From the NCBI GenBank assembly GCA_028826165.1, contig JAPDFW010000103.1:62001-126000 (forward strand): a stretch of 64,000 nucleotides of DNA, in the 5' to 3' direction. This DNA comes from Anaeramoeba ignava (Eukaryota; Metamonada; Anaeramoebidae). Positions 1 through 16,098 of the stretch are shown piece after piece. Every line of letters begins with the position of its first letter. The first letter of the stretch is position 1. Position numbers and translations under genes: made by a program. Under the pieces are notes generated by a model. It was not told the DNA's origin, did not search any database, and saw only the letters and a program-made list of their open reading frames with translations.

Positions 1-344
1 GAATAAAAAAGACCGGTTAAAAAATAGGGAGCGATTTCTTTGTCTTTTATTTTTGAAATTTTCACAAAACAAAAGGTTTCCTTTTGATTTGTGAATTTGT
101 GTTTGACTTCCTTTGAATAAGTGCCTGAAACTTTAATTTTAAGTTGATTCACTTTGCTTCCAACGTTTATTGTTAAGGGCTCGTTGATCCAAATTTGCAG
201 GTTGTTTTCTTGCGGAAATAACTTATAAGGTCCTGTTTCTGCAATTGTGTATTCAATCTTCGGTTTTGAATTTTTTTGATTTTCTTTTGAAGAATCAGGA
301 AGACAAACAATCACATAAATCGTTATAATTTTTTTGTCTGACAT
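1..344 (-). CDS. hypothetical protein, 5' part only
   Basis: An open frame starts with ATG at 344 and runs off the left edge, giving about 114 residues. The protein begins MSDKKIITIYVIVCLPDSS and continues as a mixed sequence with several beta-strand-like stretches (for example LQIWINEPLTINVG and LKIKVSGTY). I see no catalytic motif, no clear membrane segment and no repeat. The start is chosen because it is the first ATG after a T/A-rich stretch. The base composition is richer in G and C than the flanks, as for the other genes here. I do not recognise the family; the N-terminal part could be a beta-rich arrestin- or C2-like domain, but that is a guess. Confidence 0.6.
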   Translation of the reverse strand, partial: MSDKKIITIYVIVCLPDSSKENQKNSKPKIEYTIAETGPYKLFPQENNLQIWINEPLTINVGSKVNQLKIKVSGTYSKEVKHKFTNQKETFCFVKISKIKDKEIAPYFLTGLFY

Positions 345-514
345 TTTTAAAAGGAAATAATATTTTTTTTTTTTTAAAATTAAAAAAAATGGAAAAATGA
401 AAAAATGGAAAAAAAAAATTTTAATAAAAAAAAAAAAAAGGAAAAAAGCAAAAAAAAAATCAAAATTCCTCTTTTTTTTTTTAATTGATTTTATTTATTA
501 TATTTTACTTTATT

Positions 515-1978
515 TTATTTAACAAACACTTCAATATCTTTTACTTTCCAATTATTAAAAGATCCAGCTAAATAACTTTTTGTATTTGGAGTTCCATAAA
601 CCATTTCCTTTGGGAGTTGATAAGTATTTCCAAGATTTGACCAACCATGTTCCAAACCAGAATTGATCCAGAAATCGTAGCCGCCTCCAAAAGCAGGTCC
701 AGCATCCTCATTATAATATATTGCCTTATTTTTCATTTCGGGATGAATTGGGAACTTTTGGATCGTTTTTGACGTTGGATTTCTTAATGAAAAAATAAAT
801 GAAGAATCATCTGTAATGTATCTTGGATTTCCTGATTGATACCCGACTTTTGTGAATCCTCCAAACACATATTCTTCAGTTGTTTCAATCAAAACAACCA
901 TTTTTCCTTTGCCGTCAATTCGGTAATGAAATATTCTGTTGGAAAATCCATGTTTTTTTGCTGAAAAACCAAGTTTCATTGAGCTGAAAAAAATATCATC
1001 ATCAATCAATGATTTCAAATTCTCAAGCTCCTGTTTGTCTTTCAGAATATTCGATTGGAACCTTATTCTCGTGTTGAAAATGAGTGAGTTTTTGTTCTCC
1101 ATTTTTTGCTGATATTTTCGAACTATCAAGTTCATTTCATTTTCGTTTGATTCGGGAATTGAGTGGAAATCATCGATTGTCTGAAGAAGCGAATCAGGGA
1201 TAATTTTCATTTGCATAATTTGGGAGATTTGGGTCTTTTCCAAATTGATGAATCTGATCTTATGGATTAAATTTGAGATTTTTTCTTTCATCTTCGAAAC
1301 AATCGCTTGATTTTCTTCTTTATTCCAATCAATCTCAACATCCATTGATCTGTTGATGCTACACTGCCTTTGTCCCCATTGCACTAACGACTGGAATATT
1401 TCGAATTCGGGAATCTGCAGATTGTCGTTTGAAAGTATTCTGGAAAAATGATCTTCTTCAAGATCGAGAAAAAAATCAGTTTTGATGAAATGGGCAAAAT
1501 TCTCAAAAATAAATTTGTAGCAAAAATCTGTCAATTCAGACAACTCAACTAATTCCGCAATTTTAAGAACCTCAACAACATTTTCTATTGCGCAAGTTCT
1601 CTTCACAAAATCGACGCAGGGCTTCTGTAAATCGTCGATTAAATAACGGGAAGAAAAGAGAAGGATCTCAATTACATTTTCAAGTGTTAATTGAATTTTT
1701 CCTGAATAAAAATACTCAAGAATTGATTTTAAAGTTGATTTTGAAACATCCTTTAAAATGAGCTTATTTTCTTGAAATTCTTTCATTTGCGAATGTAAAA
1801 GTGATCGGAAAAAATCATTTCTTGTTGAAAGTATTGATTTATGGCATTTGAAGGATATTTCTTGTTGATTTTCTTTACAAATAATTTCAAAATCACTATA
1901 ATTTTCTTTATCTGGTAAACTAATTAATTTTTGTAAATCTTGTGAAAGTTTTTCTGTATTTGAATAATGTTGAATCAT
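515..1978 (-). CDS. BTB-BACK-TLDc domain protein
   Basis: Single-exon gene of 487 residues. Residues about 28-125 form a BTB domain (YSDFEIIC, then FKCHKSILSTRNDFF, then LEYFYSGKIQLTLEN). Residues 130-250 look like a BACK helical region. Residues about 325-487 form a TLDc domain: DGKGKMVVLIETTEEYVFGG, FIFSLRNP, GPAFGGGYDFWI and a final beta strand, IEVFVK. BTB domains dimerise and usually recruit cullin-3; TLDc domains occur in stress-response and V-ATPase-binding proteins. A second gene of the same architecture lies at 17,708-19,255, so the family is expanded here. Upstream on the coding strand is a T-rich stretch with TTTTTCATTTTTTTCATT. The substrate cannot be told from the sequence. Confidence 0.9.
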   Translation of the reverse strand: MIQHYSNTEKLSQDLQKLISLPDKENYSDFEIICKENQQEISFKCHKSILSTRNDFFRSLLHSQMKEFQENKLILKDVSKSTLKSILEYFYSGKIQLTLENVIEILLFSSRYLIDDLQKPCVDFVKRTCAIENVVEVLKIAELVELSELTDFCYKFIFENFAHFIKTDFFLDLEEDHFSRILSNDNLQIPEFEIFQSLVQWGQRQCSINRSMDVEIDWNKEENQAIVSKMKEKISNLIHKIRFINLEKTQISQIMQMKIIPDSLLQTIDDFHSIPESNENEMNLIVRKYQQKMENKNSLIFNTRIRFQSNILKDKQELENLKSLIDDDIFFSSMKLGFSAKKHGFSNRIFHYRIDGKGKMVVLIETTEEYVFGGFTKVGYQSGNPRYITDDSSFIFSLRNPTSKTIQKFPIHPEMKNKAIYYNEDAGPAFGGGYDFWINSGLEHGWSNLGNTYQLPKEMVYGTPNTKSYLAGSFNNWKVKDIEVFVK

Positions 1979-2124
1979 TTTAAAAATAAAAATAAAATTA
2001 AAATTAAAATTAAAAGAAAAAGAATGAAAAAAATGAAAAACAAAAAAGGGTTTTTTTTTAACTTTAAAAAGAAGTTATTAAGTTGTAAAAAAAAAATTGT
2101 TTTGTTTTTTTTTTTTTTTAAATT

Positions 2125-2592
2125 TCAATTATAAATGTTTAATTTTTTTTCAATTATTGAAAGTTGATTTAGTAATTCTCCCAGTTTTTCTTGAATATCA
2201 AGATCAATTTTCTTTGTTTTTTCAATATTCATTTGGGCATAAAGAAGTTTTAATATACTAAATTTTTGATTATTTTCTAAAATGTTTTTTGGTTGTTTTT
2301 CAATTTGGGTTGATTTTTCGAAATTATTCTTTTCATTAATAAAATCCTTATTGTTTTTTAATTCTTGAATATCTTTTGAAATTAATTCCTCAATTTGATT
2401 TTCGGTGAGTAATTGATTTTGGATTATATTTTCCTTGAATTCTTGCAATTCCTTTTCCATTTCAACTTCATCAATTTGCAATATTTGCATTTTTTGATTT
2501 AATTCTTTTCTTTTATTGCGTTCATTTTTCAAATTTTGTTTTAATTGCTTTAATTTTTGATTTTCTTCTTTTTTTGAGACATTTTCCTCCAT
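2125..2592 (-). CDS. small coiled-coil protein
   Basis: Open frame of 155 residues starting MEENVSKKEENQKLKQL. Residues 1-75 are a charged heptad-like coiled coil, residues 76-105 are N/K/E-rich linker, and residues 106-155 form a second amphipathic stretch (FSILKLLYAQMNIEKTKK, then LGELLNQLSIIEKKLNIYN). No enzymatic motif is visible. A coiled coil followed by a short globular end recalls kinetochore Spc24/Spc25 or similar subunits, but no diagnostic residue supports that, so it stays unassigned. It follows the BTB-TLDc gene on the same strand, 146 nt upstream of it. Confidence 0.6.
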   Translation of the reverse strand: MEENVSKKEENQKLKQLKQNLKNERNKRKELNQKMQILQIDEVEMEKELQEFKENIIQNQLLTENQIEELISKDIQELKNNKDFINEKNNFEKSTQIEKQPKNILENNQKFSILKLLYAQMNIEKTKKIDLDIQEKLGELLNQLSIIEKKLNIYN

Positions 2593-2640
2593 TTTTTGTT
2601 GAGTAATTTTAATATTTTCGAGTTTTGTTTGAGATTTAGA

Positions 2641-4245
2641 TAAAATTTCTATTTTAAAATTTAATTTAAATAAAATTGAATAAAATTAAAATTTAATAGA
2701 ATTGAATTTAAATTAAAATTGAAATTAAAATTGAATTTGAATTGAAATTAAAATTGAAATTAAATTGAAATTGAATTAAAATTGAATTGAATTTAAAATT
2801 GAATTGAATTTGAATTAAATTCATTTATTAAATTAAATTAAAATTGAATAAAATTAAATTGAAATTAAATTAATATTAAATTAAATTAAAATTGAATTGA
2901 ATTGAATTAAATTAAATTGAATTAAAATTGAATTGAATTGAATTGAAATTGAATTGAATTGGATTGAATTGAAATTAAAATTAAATTAAATTAAAATTGA
3001 ATTGAATTGAATTCATTTATAAAATTGGATTGAATTGAATTGAATTAAAATTAAATTAAATTAAAATTGAAATTAAATTAAAATTAAAATTAAAATTCAT
3101 TTATAAAATTAAATTAAAATTGAAATTGAATTAAATTTAAAATTGGATTGAAATTGAATTAAATTCATTTATAAAATTGAATTAAATTAAAATAAATTTA
3201 AAATTGAATTGAAATTGAATTGAATTTAAAATTGAAATTGAATTAAATTCATTTATAAAATTGAATTAAATTAAAATAAATTTAAAATTGAATTGAAATT
3301 GAATTGAATTGAATTGAATTGGATTGAATTGAATTAAATTAAATTAAATTAAATTAAAATTAAAATTGAAATTGAATTGAATTGGATTGAATTAAATTAA
3401 ATTAAATTAAATTAAATTAAAATTGAAATTGAATTGAATTGAATTGAATTGAATTGAATTAAATTAAATTAAATTAAAATTGAAATTGAATTGAATTGAA
3501 TTAAATTAAATTAAATTAAATTAAAATTGAAATTGAATTGAATTGAATTGGATTGAATTGAATTGAATTCATTTATAAAATTGAATTGAAATTAAATTGA
3601 ATTGAAATTGAATTGAATTCATTTATAAAATTGAATTGAAATAAAATTGAATTAAAATTAAAATTGAATTGAATTAAATTGAATTGAATTGAAATTGAAT
3701 TCATTTATAAAATTGAATTGAATTGAAATTGAATTCATTTATAAAATTGAATTGAAATAAAATTGAATTAAAATTAAAATTGAATTGAATTGAATTGAAT
3801 TAAAATTAAAATTGAAATTAAAATTGAAATTAAAATTGAAATTAAAATTGAAATTAAATTAAATTGAATTTGAATTGAAATTAAAATTGAATTAAAATTG
3901 AATTAATATTAAATTGAAATTAAATTAAAATTGAATTAAAATTAAAACAAAATTGAAATTGAAATTGAATTGAAATTGAATTGAATTAAAATTAAATTGA
4001 ATTAAAATTGAATTAAATTAAATTAAAATTAAATTAAATAAAATTGAAATTAAAATTGAATTGAATTGAATTAAATTAAAATTAAATTAAAATTAAAATT
4101 GAATTGAATTAAAAATAAAATTGAATTAAATTAAAATTGAATTAAAATTGAATTAAAATTAAAATTTAATTGATTTGAATTAAAATTAAATTAAAATTAA
4201 AATTAAATTAAAATTAAAATTGAAATTAAAAATCATTTATAAAAT
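2641..4245. repeat. AATTGA/AAATTA simple-repeat block
   Basis: About 1.6 kb built from 5-6 nt units (AATTG, AAATT, AAATTG, AAATTA) with no open frame worth calling. The 16-nt motif ATTCATTTATAAAATT interrupts it about ten times (for example near 3011, 3097, 3164, 3247, 3569, 3618, 3702 and 3735). The same motif marks repeat arrays in introns elsewhere in the window. It separates the coiled-coil and CAP-Gly genes. Confidence 0.9.
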
Positions 4246-4250
4246 TCAAT

Positions 4251-4652
4251 TTAAATAGAATTGAATTTTTTGTATAAAGTACGTTGAGCTTCTAATTTTA
4301 GATTTTCAATTTCTTTCATTTCAGAATCCAGTAATTGATTGAGTTCAGTTATTTTTTGAGAAGATAAAGAGTCCATTGTAGATTTTATTGATGGTAATGA
4401 TTTTTTTGATTTGCTTTTCATTTTTTTTTCCATTATTTTTTTCAACAAACTTTCTTTTTCAAAAGTTCCATGATTTTTTTTACAATCAAAATATTTTTTT
4501 GATTTAATAGTTCCATCATATTTTCCAAGAGGTTCATCAAGTTCTATACCAATCCAAACACCTGAACCAAGAGAAGTTTTACCAATATATTTTACAATAC
4601 CAGAATTTTTTTTTGAATCAAAAATTTTTTGACCAATATTAAAATAAGACAT
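4251..4652 (-). CDS. CAP-Gly domain protein
   Basis: 133 residues. Residues about 5-72 are a CAP-Gly domain: GIVKYIG, WIGIELDEPLGKYDG (the GKxDG signature that binds the EEY/F tails of tubulin and EB proteins), YFDCKKNHGTF and ESLLKKI. Residues 75-133 are basic, then a short coiled coil ending LYKKFNSI. It is shorter than CLIP-170 or dynactin p150 and lacks the Ubl domain of tubulin cofactors B and E, so it is a stand-alone microtubule-tip or tubulin-binding protein. The start sits about 13 nt downstream of TTTCATTTTTTTT, a pattern shared by many starts in the window. Confidence 0.85.
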   Translation of the reverse strand: MSYFNIGQKIFDSKKNSGIVKYIGKTSLGSGVWIGIELDEPLGKYDGTIKSKKYFDCKKNHGTFEKESLLKKIMEKKMKSKSKKSLPSIKSTMDSLSSQKITELNQLLDSEMKEIENLKLEAQRTLYKKFNSI

Positions 4653-4814
4653 TAAAAAAAATGAAAAATGAAAAAATGAAAAAATGAAAAAAATGAAAAA
4701 TGAAAAAATGAAAAAATTGCTTTTATTTATTTTTCTTGATTTTTTTTTAAAAAGAAAATTTCGGTTTTTTTTCCCTATTTTGTTTTTTTTTTGGATTTGT
4801 TTTTTTCTTTCTTC

Positions 4815-9712
<4,898 letters not shown>

Positions 9713-9719
9713 TTATTTA

Positions 9720-11190
9720 ACAAATCATTTTTTATAAAAATGAGTCAAAATGGTTATTTTTGGAACAATTTAAAATTAATAATAAAATCAATCAAAAATT
9801 AATAATAAAATCAATTTAAAAATCAATCAAAAATCAATTTAAAATCAATTTAAAAAAAAGTGGAATAAATATTTAATTTAACAATTATTAATAAAATCAA
9901 TTTAAAATCAATTTAAAAATCAATCAAAAATCAATTTAAAATCAATAATAAAATCAATTTAAAATCAATTTAAAATCAATTTAAAATCAATTTAAAAAAA
10001 AGTGGAATAAATATTTATTTTAACAATTATTAATAAAATCAATTTAAAATCAATTCAAAATCAATTTAAAAATCAATTTAAAAATTAATAATAAAATCAA
10101 TTTAAAATCAATTTAAAATCAATTTAAAATCAATTTAAAAAAAAGTGGAATAAATATTTATTTTAACAATTATTAATAAAATCAATTTAAAATCAATTTA
10201 AAATCAATTTAAAATCAATTTCTAAATCAATTTAAAATCAATTTAAAATCAATTCAAAATTAATTTAAAATCAATTTAAAAAAGTGGAATAAATATTTAA
10301 TTTAACAATTATTAATAAAATCAATTTAAAATTAATTCAAAATTAATTCAAAAAAAGTGGAATAAATATTTAATTTAACAATTAATAATAAAATCAATTT
10401 AAAATCAATTTAAAAAAAAGTGGAATAAATATTTATTTTAACAATTATTAATAAAATCAATTTAAAATTAATAATAAAATCAATCAAAAATCAATCAAAA
10501 ATCAATTTAAAATCAATTTAAAATCAATTTCTAAATCAATTCAAAATCAATTTAAAAAAAAGTGGAATAAATATTTATTTTAAAAATTATTAATAAAATC
10601 AATTTAAAATCAATTTAAAATCAATTTAAAATAAATTTAAAATCAATTTCTAAATCAATTTAAAAATCAATTTAAAATCAATTTAAAATCAATTTAAAAA
10701 AAAGTGGAATAAATATTTATTTTAACAATTATTAATAAAATCAATTTAAAATCAATTTAAAATCAATTCAAAATCAATTTAAAAAAAAGTGGAATAAATA
10801 TTTATTTTAACAATTATTAATAAAATCAATTCAAAATCAATTTAAAAAAAGTGGAATAAATATTTAATTTAACAATTATTAATAAAATCAATTTAAAAAT
10901 CAATTCAAAAATCAATTTAAAATCAATTTAAAAATCAATTTCTAAATCAATTTAAAATCAATTTAAAATCAATTCAAAATCAATTTAAAAAAAAGTGGAA
11001 TAAATATTTATTTTAACAATTATTAATAAAATCAATTTAAAATCAATTTAAAAAAAAGTGGAATAAATATTTAATTTAACAATTATTAATAAAATCAATT
11101 TAAAAATAAATTTAAAAAAAAGTGGAATAAATATTTAATTTAAAAATTATTAATAAAATCAATTTAAAATCAATTTAAAATCAAATCAAA
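9720..11190. repeat. interspersed satellite with AGTGGAATAAATATTTA core
   Basis: No gene in about 1.6 kb. The block alternates runs of AAAATCAATTT units (2-10 copies) with a conserved core, AGTGGAATAAATATTTA, followed by ATTTAACAATTATTAATAAA. I count 13 cores, starting near 9859, 10001, 10144, 10283, 10356, 10420, 10561, 10703, 10788, 10850, 10994, 11057 and 11121. Spacing varies from about 60 to 150 nt only because the number of AAAATCAATTT units varies. It lies upstream of PSMA4. Confidence 0.92.
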
Positions 11191-11296
11191 ATGAAAAAAA
11201 CAGATCAAATATAAAATTTTTATTTAAATTTTTATTTTATTTGAATTTAATTGAATTTTTATTTGAATTTAATTTGAATTTTTATTTGAATTTAAT

Positions 11297-12260
11297 TTAA
11301 TTTGAATTTTTATTTTTGTTTTTATTTTTATTTTTATTTTTATTTTTAAATTGATTTTTGTTTTCTTTATTTTTGAGTTGATTAATATTATGTTCATAAT
11401 TTTGTGTTTTTTGTGAATTTAATTTTGAATTAGATTGAATATTTGAGTTAATTTTATTATCTAAATTTTCATTTTTGTTTTGCATTTTAAATTTTTTTGA
11501 TTTTTGATTTCCATTTTCATTTTGAATTTGGTTTTGATTTTGAATTTGATTTTGATTTTGATTTTGATTTTGATTTATTTTTTGATTTTGATTTTGAATT
11601 TCATTTTCATTTTGAATTTGATTTTGATTTTGATTTTGATTTTGATTTTGATTTTGATTTTGATTTTGATTTTGATTTTGATTTTGATTTTGATTTTTAT
11701 TTTTATTTTGTTTTGATTTATTTTTTGATTTTGATTTTGGCTTATTTTTTTGTTTTGGTTTATTTACTTTTGTTTTTAATTTTGATTTTGGTGATTTAAT
11801 TTGTTTTGGTAATTTTGTAGATTTTATTTGATTTGGATCATAATTTATATTCAAAGTTGGATCATAATTTGAATTAAAATTTGGATCATAATTTATATTT
11901 AAAGTTGGATCATAATTTGTGTTTAAATTTGGATCATAATTTATATTTGAAGTTGGATCATAATTTGTGTTTAAATTTAGATCATAATTTATATTTAAAG
12001 TTGGATCATAATTTGTATTTAAGTTTTCATTTAAAGTTGGATTAAAATTCTTATGAAAATTTCGATTATATTTCCGATTATATTTCCGATTTGGATCAAA
12101 ATCTGTGTTGAATTTTCGATTAAATTTTCGATTGGGATCAAAATTCAAATTTGAATTAAAATTTGAATTAAAATTTGGATCGAAATTTGGATCGAAATTT
12201 GAATTGAAATTAAAATTTGAATTGGGATCGAAGTTTGGGATCCAAATTTGAGAAATTCTT
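11297..12260 (-). CDS. NYDP- and NQ-repeat tail, probably C-terminal part of the TENT4-like gene
   Basis: Open frame from the stop codon above 12260 down to 11297. It consists of NFDPNF/NYDPTLNINYDP repeats, a K/P/S-rich stretch, a long NQ repeat and a K/N-rich end. It has no good ATG start; the open frame simply begins after a stop inside the end of the upstream gene and overlaps it by about 50 nt in another frame. The upstream gene's last residues (NLDPKLRS) resemble the NFDPNF repeat, so a one-base frameshift in the T-rich sequence near 12,220-12,250 probably separates one protein into two. Whether it is translated is uncertain; composition alone gives no function. Confidence 0.45.
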
Positions 12261-13463
12261 TAAATAATTCAAACTATTAGGAGAATGGATATCGAAATTA
12301 ACTGGATAATTATCGTTGATAAAATTATTGAATTCAATATTAAAATTTTGTGAGTTGAAAATTGACTGCGAAATATTTCGATAACAAGATTGGAAGGCTT
12401 GCTTGACTTTCTGAGGATCCATAATCTCATCGAGATCAAAAGATTTTTGGAGAAGAAAAAAGGAACCAGCAAAAACTTGAACACAATCAGCAATTCTATA
12501 AAAACTTGAAGTGACATTGTTGTTTGGATTCAATGGATCAACAACAACAGGAACTTCTGGATTCGGTTGATTTTTAAATAAATGTTTTGCAAAGAAATAG
12601 ACTTCGAATTCTTTGGGGAAAGATATTGCAGTTGAAGACCAGTCAAAAACTGAATAAAAAGAAAAGAAATCCATTAAAAATAAATCCAAGTTCGGTTCCT
12701 TCATTTGGAACATGACTTCATTAAAAAGAGAAAATCTAGCGACAATCAACAACAATAAAGAATATGAACTGATGCCACCGTAATATGGTTTGTCGAATCC
12801 ATGCGCGCGAAGAAACGATTTCAATACCAGAAAGATAGGGAGCATGAGCGGATAATGTTGTAAATAGCGTTTCGTCAATTCTACGCTGTCTGTAGAATAC
12901 GAAATAAAAAAGCTAAGATCGATGTCCAGCTTTGTTTTAGCATCCAGGATTCTAATGATGGGAATTTTGGCGGATGGAAGTGATAAAATGATCTTATAAT
13001 CTTCGGATACTTCAATTCGTTTGGAAATTTCATCAATTAATTCAACTGGTTTTTTTCCTTCAACAAATAATGTCAAATCAATATCAGATTCAGGTAAATA
13101 ACTATTGCTTGCAAATGATCCAAACACTTGAATTTTCGCTCCACTCCATATTTTTAATACAAATTCATAAAATGAATCAACTACTCCTTGTCTTCTTTTA
13201 GATTGTTCTTCTGTTGGCTTGTTTTTTTCATAGAAATGAAGTATTTGCTCATTTAATTTTTTGGGTAATTCACTTTTTTTCCTTGTAAATCGTGATTTCA
13301 TTTCATTTCCTCTTTGTTTTTGATTATTTTGATTGTTTTTTTCTAGATTTTTTCTTTTTGTTTTTTTATTTTTTTTATTTTTATTATTTTTATTATTATT
13401 GTTATTATTTTTATTATTATTATTGTTATTATTTTGTGTTTGTTTTGAATTTTTCATTTGCAA
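12210..13463 (-). CDS. non-canonical poly(A)/terminal nucleotidyltransferase, TENT4/Trf4 type
   Basis: 417 residues. After an N-rich leader (residues 1-55) comes a DNA polymerase beta-like catalytic domain: GSFASNSYLPESDIDLTLF at about residues 116-134 contains the GS and DxD metal-binding signature, and LDIDLSFF supplies the third Asp. The central domain has YGGISSYSLLLLIVARF, the nucleotide-recognition segment typical of Trf4/PAPD5, and later VVVDPLNPNNNV. These enzymes add A tails to nuclear RNAs and feed them to the exosome; RRP40, an exosome subunit, is encoded elsewhere in this window. The start could be either of the first two Met codons (MQMKN). A repeat tail probably follows in another frame (11297-12260). 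Confidence 0.88.
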   Translation of the reverse strand: MQMKNSKQTQNNNNNNNKNNNNNNKNNKNKKNKKTKRKNLEKNNQNNQKQRGNEMKSRFTRKKSELPKKLNEQILHFYEKNKPTEEQSKRRQGVVDSFYEFVLKIWSGAKIQVFGSFASNSYLPESDIDLTLFVEGKKPVELIDEISKRIEVSEDYKIILSLPSAKIPIIRILDAKTKLDIDLSFFISYSTDSVELTKRYLQHYPLMLPIFLVLKSFLRAHGFDKPYYGGISSYSLLLLIVARFSLFNEVMFQMKEPNLDLFLMDFFSFYSVFDWSSTAISFPKEFEVYFFAKHLFKNQPNPEVPVVVDPLNPNNNVTSSFYRIADCVQVFAGSFFLLQKSFDLDEIMDPQKVKQAFQSCYRNISQSIFNSQNFNIEFNNFINDNYPVNFDIHSPNSLNYLKNFSNLDPKLRSQFKF

Positions 13464-13604
13464 AAAAAAATTTTTTTATTTTTTAATTAATTAATAAATT
13501 GAAAATAAATTGAAAATGGAAATGAATGAAAATTGAAAATTGAAAATTGAATTTTTTTTTTTTGAAAATAAAAATTTTTGGAAAATTGTTTTCTTCTTTT
13601 TGTC

Positions 13605-15917
13605 TCATTTTATTTTGGTTTCATTTTCTTGAAGAATAATATCATTTTTATTATTCTTATAATTATTACTATTATTGTTATTGTTTTTTTTATAATTTTC
13701 AAAATGGATTAAAAATTCTTTTTGTAAATCAGAATGATTTTTAAGCAATTTCTTAATACTTTCAATTTGTTCTTTCTCAGAAAAATAAATTGAGATGAAA
13801 CTAAAAATTTTTTCTTTATCAATCTCAATCAATTTCAACAACAAAGCAGAACGTTCAATTTCCACCAATTCCATTACATTTGGATTTGATGATAATAAAT
13901 TATGGAAATTTCCTCGATTTTTTTTTAAAAGTTGAATCAGTTGAGTGCGTTTATATTGGAAAGAGAAAATTTCGAATGAAAGTTGTTCGAATTGAATTAT
14001 GTTATTTATATTTAAGTAGAAATATTTCCACAAACTATTTTCTTCAAAATATTCCATTACTTTTGGATCTTCAAGTTCAATTAAGCATTTTAAAGCATCG
14101 ATATGCATTGCTTGGTAAATACACAATTTAAAACAAGCATTAAAAAGATGACGAATTGATTTTTCGTCTTCATCTTGTTGAATAAGATGGTTTTGATTGG
14201 AAATTTTGTTGCCGTTTTTTGTGCGTAATTCAATGATTTTTTGGCAAAGTAAGTTTGTAATTTCCTCAATTGAATATAAAATTGGCCAATGATCAACACA
14301 TTTTAAAAACGTTTTCAACAAAGAATTTTCGAGATAATACTCAAGAATTATGTTGTAATATTTTTCTTGGAGTAGTTGTTTGTTATTAAAGGGTAAATAA
14401 GGTTCCAAAAGATGCAATCTATTATTTTTTGTCAATCTTTCTGCAAAAATATTCCAGTATTCTCTTGAGGCTTGCGGAAGACAATATTCAGCCCACACAG
14501 CCATAGCTTTTTGCTGTTGGGTTTCTGTTTTCCACAAAAAGCAAGCATATTCATTAGCAACTTCAATGAGTTCTTTTCTGCGATTAAATCTTGTGCATAA
14601 ATCCATTGCTTTTGTAAACTTTGCTGATTGAATGTAATATAATATTTTTTCACTTGCTGTAATTGGTCGAATTAGTAATAGATTTGTTTCAAAGCATAAA
14701 ATCCAACTGAATCGATTTCCTTTCTCTTCTGATTTCTTGATTAAAAATGTGTTTTCAGGCGCTTTTAAAGATGTGATTGAATCATTTATAAATGCTATCG
14801 AGCTATCTTCATTCTTGCAAGGAATAGAAGTATAATCTGTTGCTTTAATTTCAAGGTTATTTATATCTAGAGTTGCGAAATCTATATATCTTTTTTTCTA
14901 AATGAATCAAAAAGAAAATGTTTTTTTTATTCTTTTTCTGATTAATTTAAAGTTTTTCCTTTTTTTTTTTTTTTTTTTTTTTTAATATGTTTAGTTTACA
15001 TTTTCTCCTCTGTTTTGATTATTTAGAAGTGATAAAACGATAACATCATTCAAAATCCCAAAACTTAAAACTGGAATTGGCGAAAAATACTTTTTTTCAA
15101 TTGATATTTCTTGATCAGGATTAATATTACAAAAATAGATAATATTATTAATCAATGCAATAAACCAATGGTGGTAAATTTTGAATTGAGGTAAAATTTT
15201 TTGCAAATTTTTGTGAATATTTTCATTTTCATTTTCATTTTGATTTTGATTTTCATTTTCATTTTCATTTTCATTTTGTAAATTTTTCATTTCAAATTGA
15301 ACAACAAATTTTTTCCGTTTTAAATCATAAACCATAATAGAATTTCCATAAGAAAAAAACAAAAGATCATTAACCAATTCCAAAGATCGAATGCTAAATG
15401 TTGCTTGAGTTTTTGTTGAAGAAAAACCAAACCAAAACTCTTCGATTGATTGAGGCATTCGATCACCTAATTGAATAATTAAATTATCATTAAACTTCCT
15501 AAAAAAAGAAGGACCACTTCTTTTAACTAAAGCACCTGAAGAAGTGCCAAAATATAAATAATTAGCATGTTTTTCCTCCATAAAATCATTTGGAATTGCA
15601 AGTGAAGTTATTGATTGGTTATTATCCAATTTCGATCCAAATTCTTTTGTTTTATTTTTAAACCAATCCCATATTTTTATTGTTCCATCAGTTGCTCCAC
15701 TTATTATCTTAAATTTATGTATTTTCACAACTTTTATTGCTGATTCATGTATTCTAGTTACCATTTCTATAAGATTTCCTTCTTGGTTTAAAAGTATTAT
15801 TGATCCTTTTGATGTTCCAACAACAAAAAAGTATTCACAACTATCAACTGCTGAAAGTGTTTCATCTTGATTTAACCATTGAATATTTTGTAATTTTTTA
15901 ATTTGGAAAATATCCAT
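13605..15917 (-). CDS. VPS41: vacuolar protein sorting 41, HOPS subunit
   Basis: Exons complement(join(13605..14897, 15000..15917)), about 736 residues; the 102-nt intron is phase 0. Exon 1 is the N-terminal beta-propeller (FFVVGTSKGSIILLNQEGNL, IISGATDGTIKIWDW, LFFSYGNSIMVYDL). Exon 2 continues the propeller and then the clathrin-heavy-chain-like helical repeat: the segment LEPYLPFNNKQL followed by YYNIILEYYLEN and FLKCVDHWPILY matches the VPS41 hallmark (PYLP, YEMIL, IREWP). VPS41 bridges Rab7-like GTPases and the HOPS tethering complex at late endosomes and lysosomes. The protein ends in an N/K-rich tail and lacks the C-terminal RING-H2 of animal and yeast VPS41. ENEN/NQNQ insertions lie near residue 225. 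Confidence 0.87.
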
Positions 15918-16098
15918 ATAAAAAAAATGAAAAAAATGAAAAAAATGAAAAAATGAAAAAAATGAAAAAATGAAAAAAATGAAAAAAATAATTTTGACTT
16001 TGAAAAACCGTTAAAAAATCCTTTTTTTTTTTTAGAATTTTTGATTTTTGATTTTGATTATTTTTTTTCTTTTCCTTTTTTTTTTTAAATAAGATTAA
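15918..16098. promoter_or_regulatory. divergent promoter region of VPS41 and WD40 gene
   Basis: The 181 nt between two divergent starts. The VPS41 side has seven ATGAAAAA units, which on the VPS41 strand read TTTTTCAT repeats ending TTCATTTTTTTTATATGG at the start codon. The WD40 side is T-rich. The TCATTTTT arrangement recurs at many starts in the window. Confidence 0.5.

Noticed and set aside
9720-11190. CRISPR-like pattern of repeated cores with spacers
   Set aside because: The spacers are simple AAAATCAATTT units shared between intervals, the locus is eukaryotic and no cas gene is present. It is a satellite.
14991-15917. Separate WD40 gene upstream of a helical-repeat gene
   Set aside because: A 102-nt phase-0 intron joins the two into one VPS41 protein, with both halves in the expected order.
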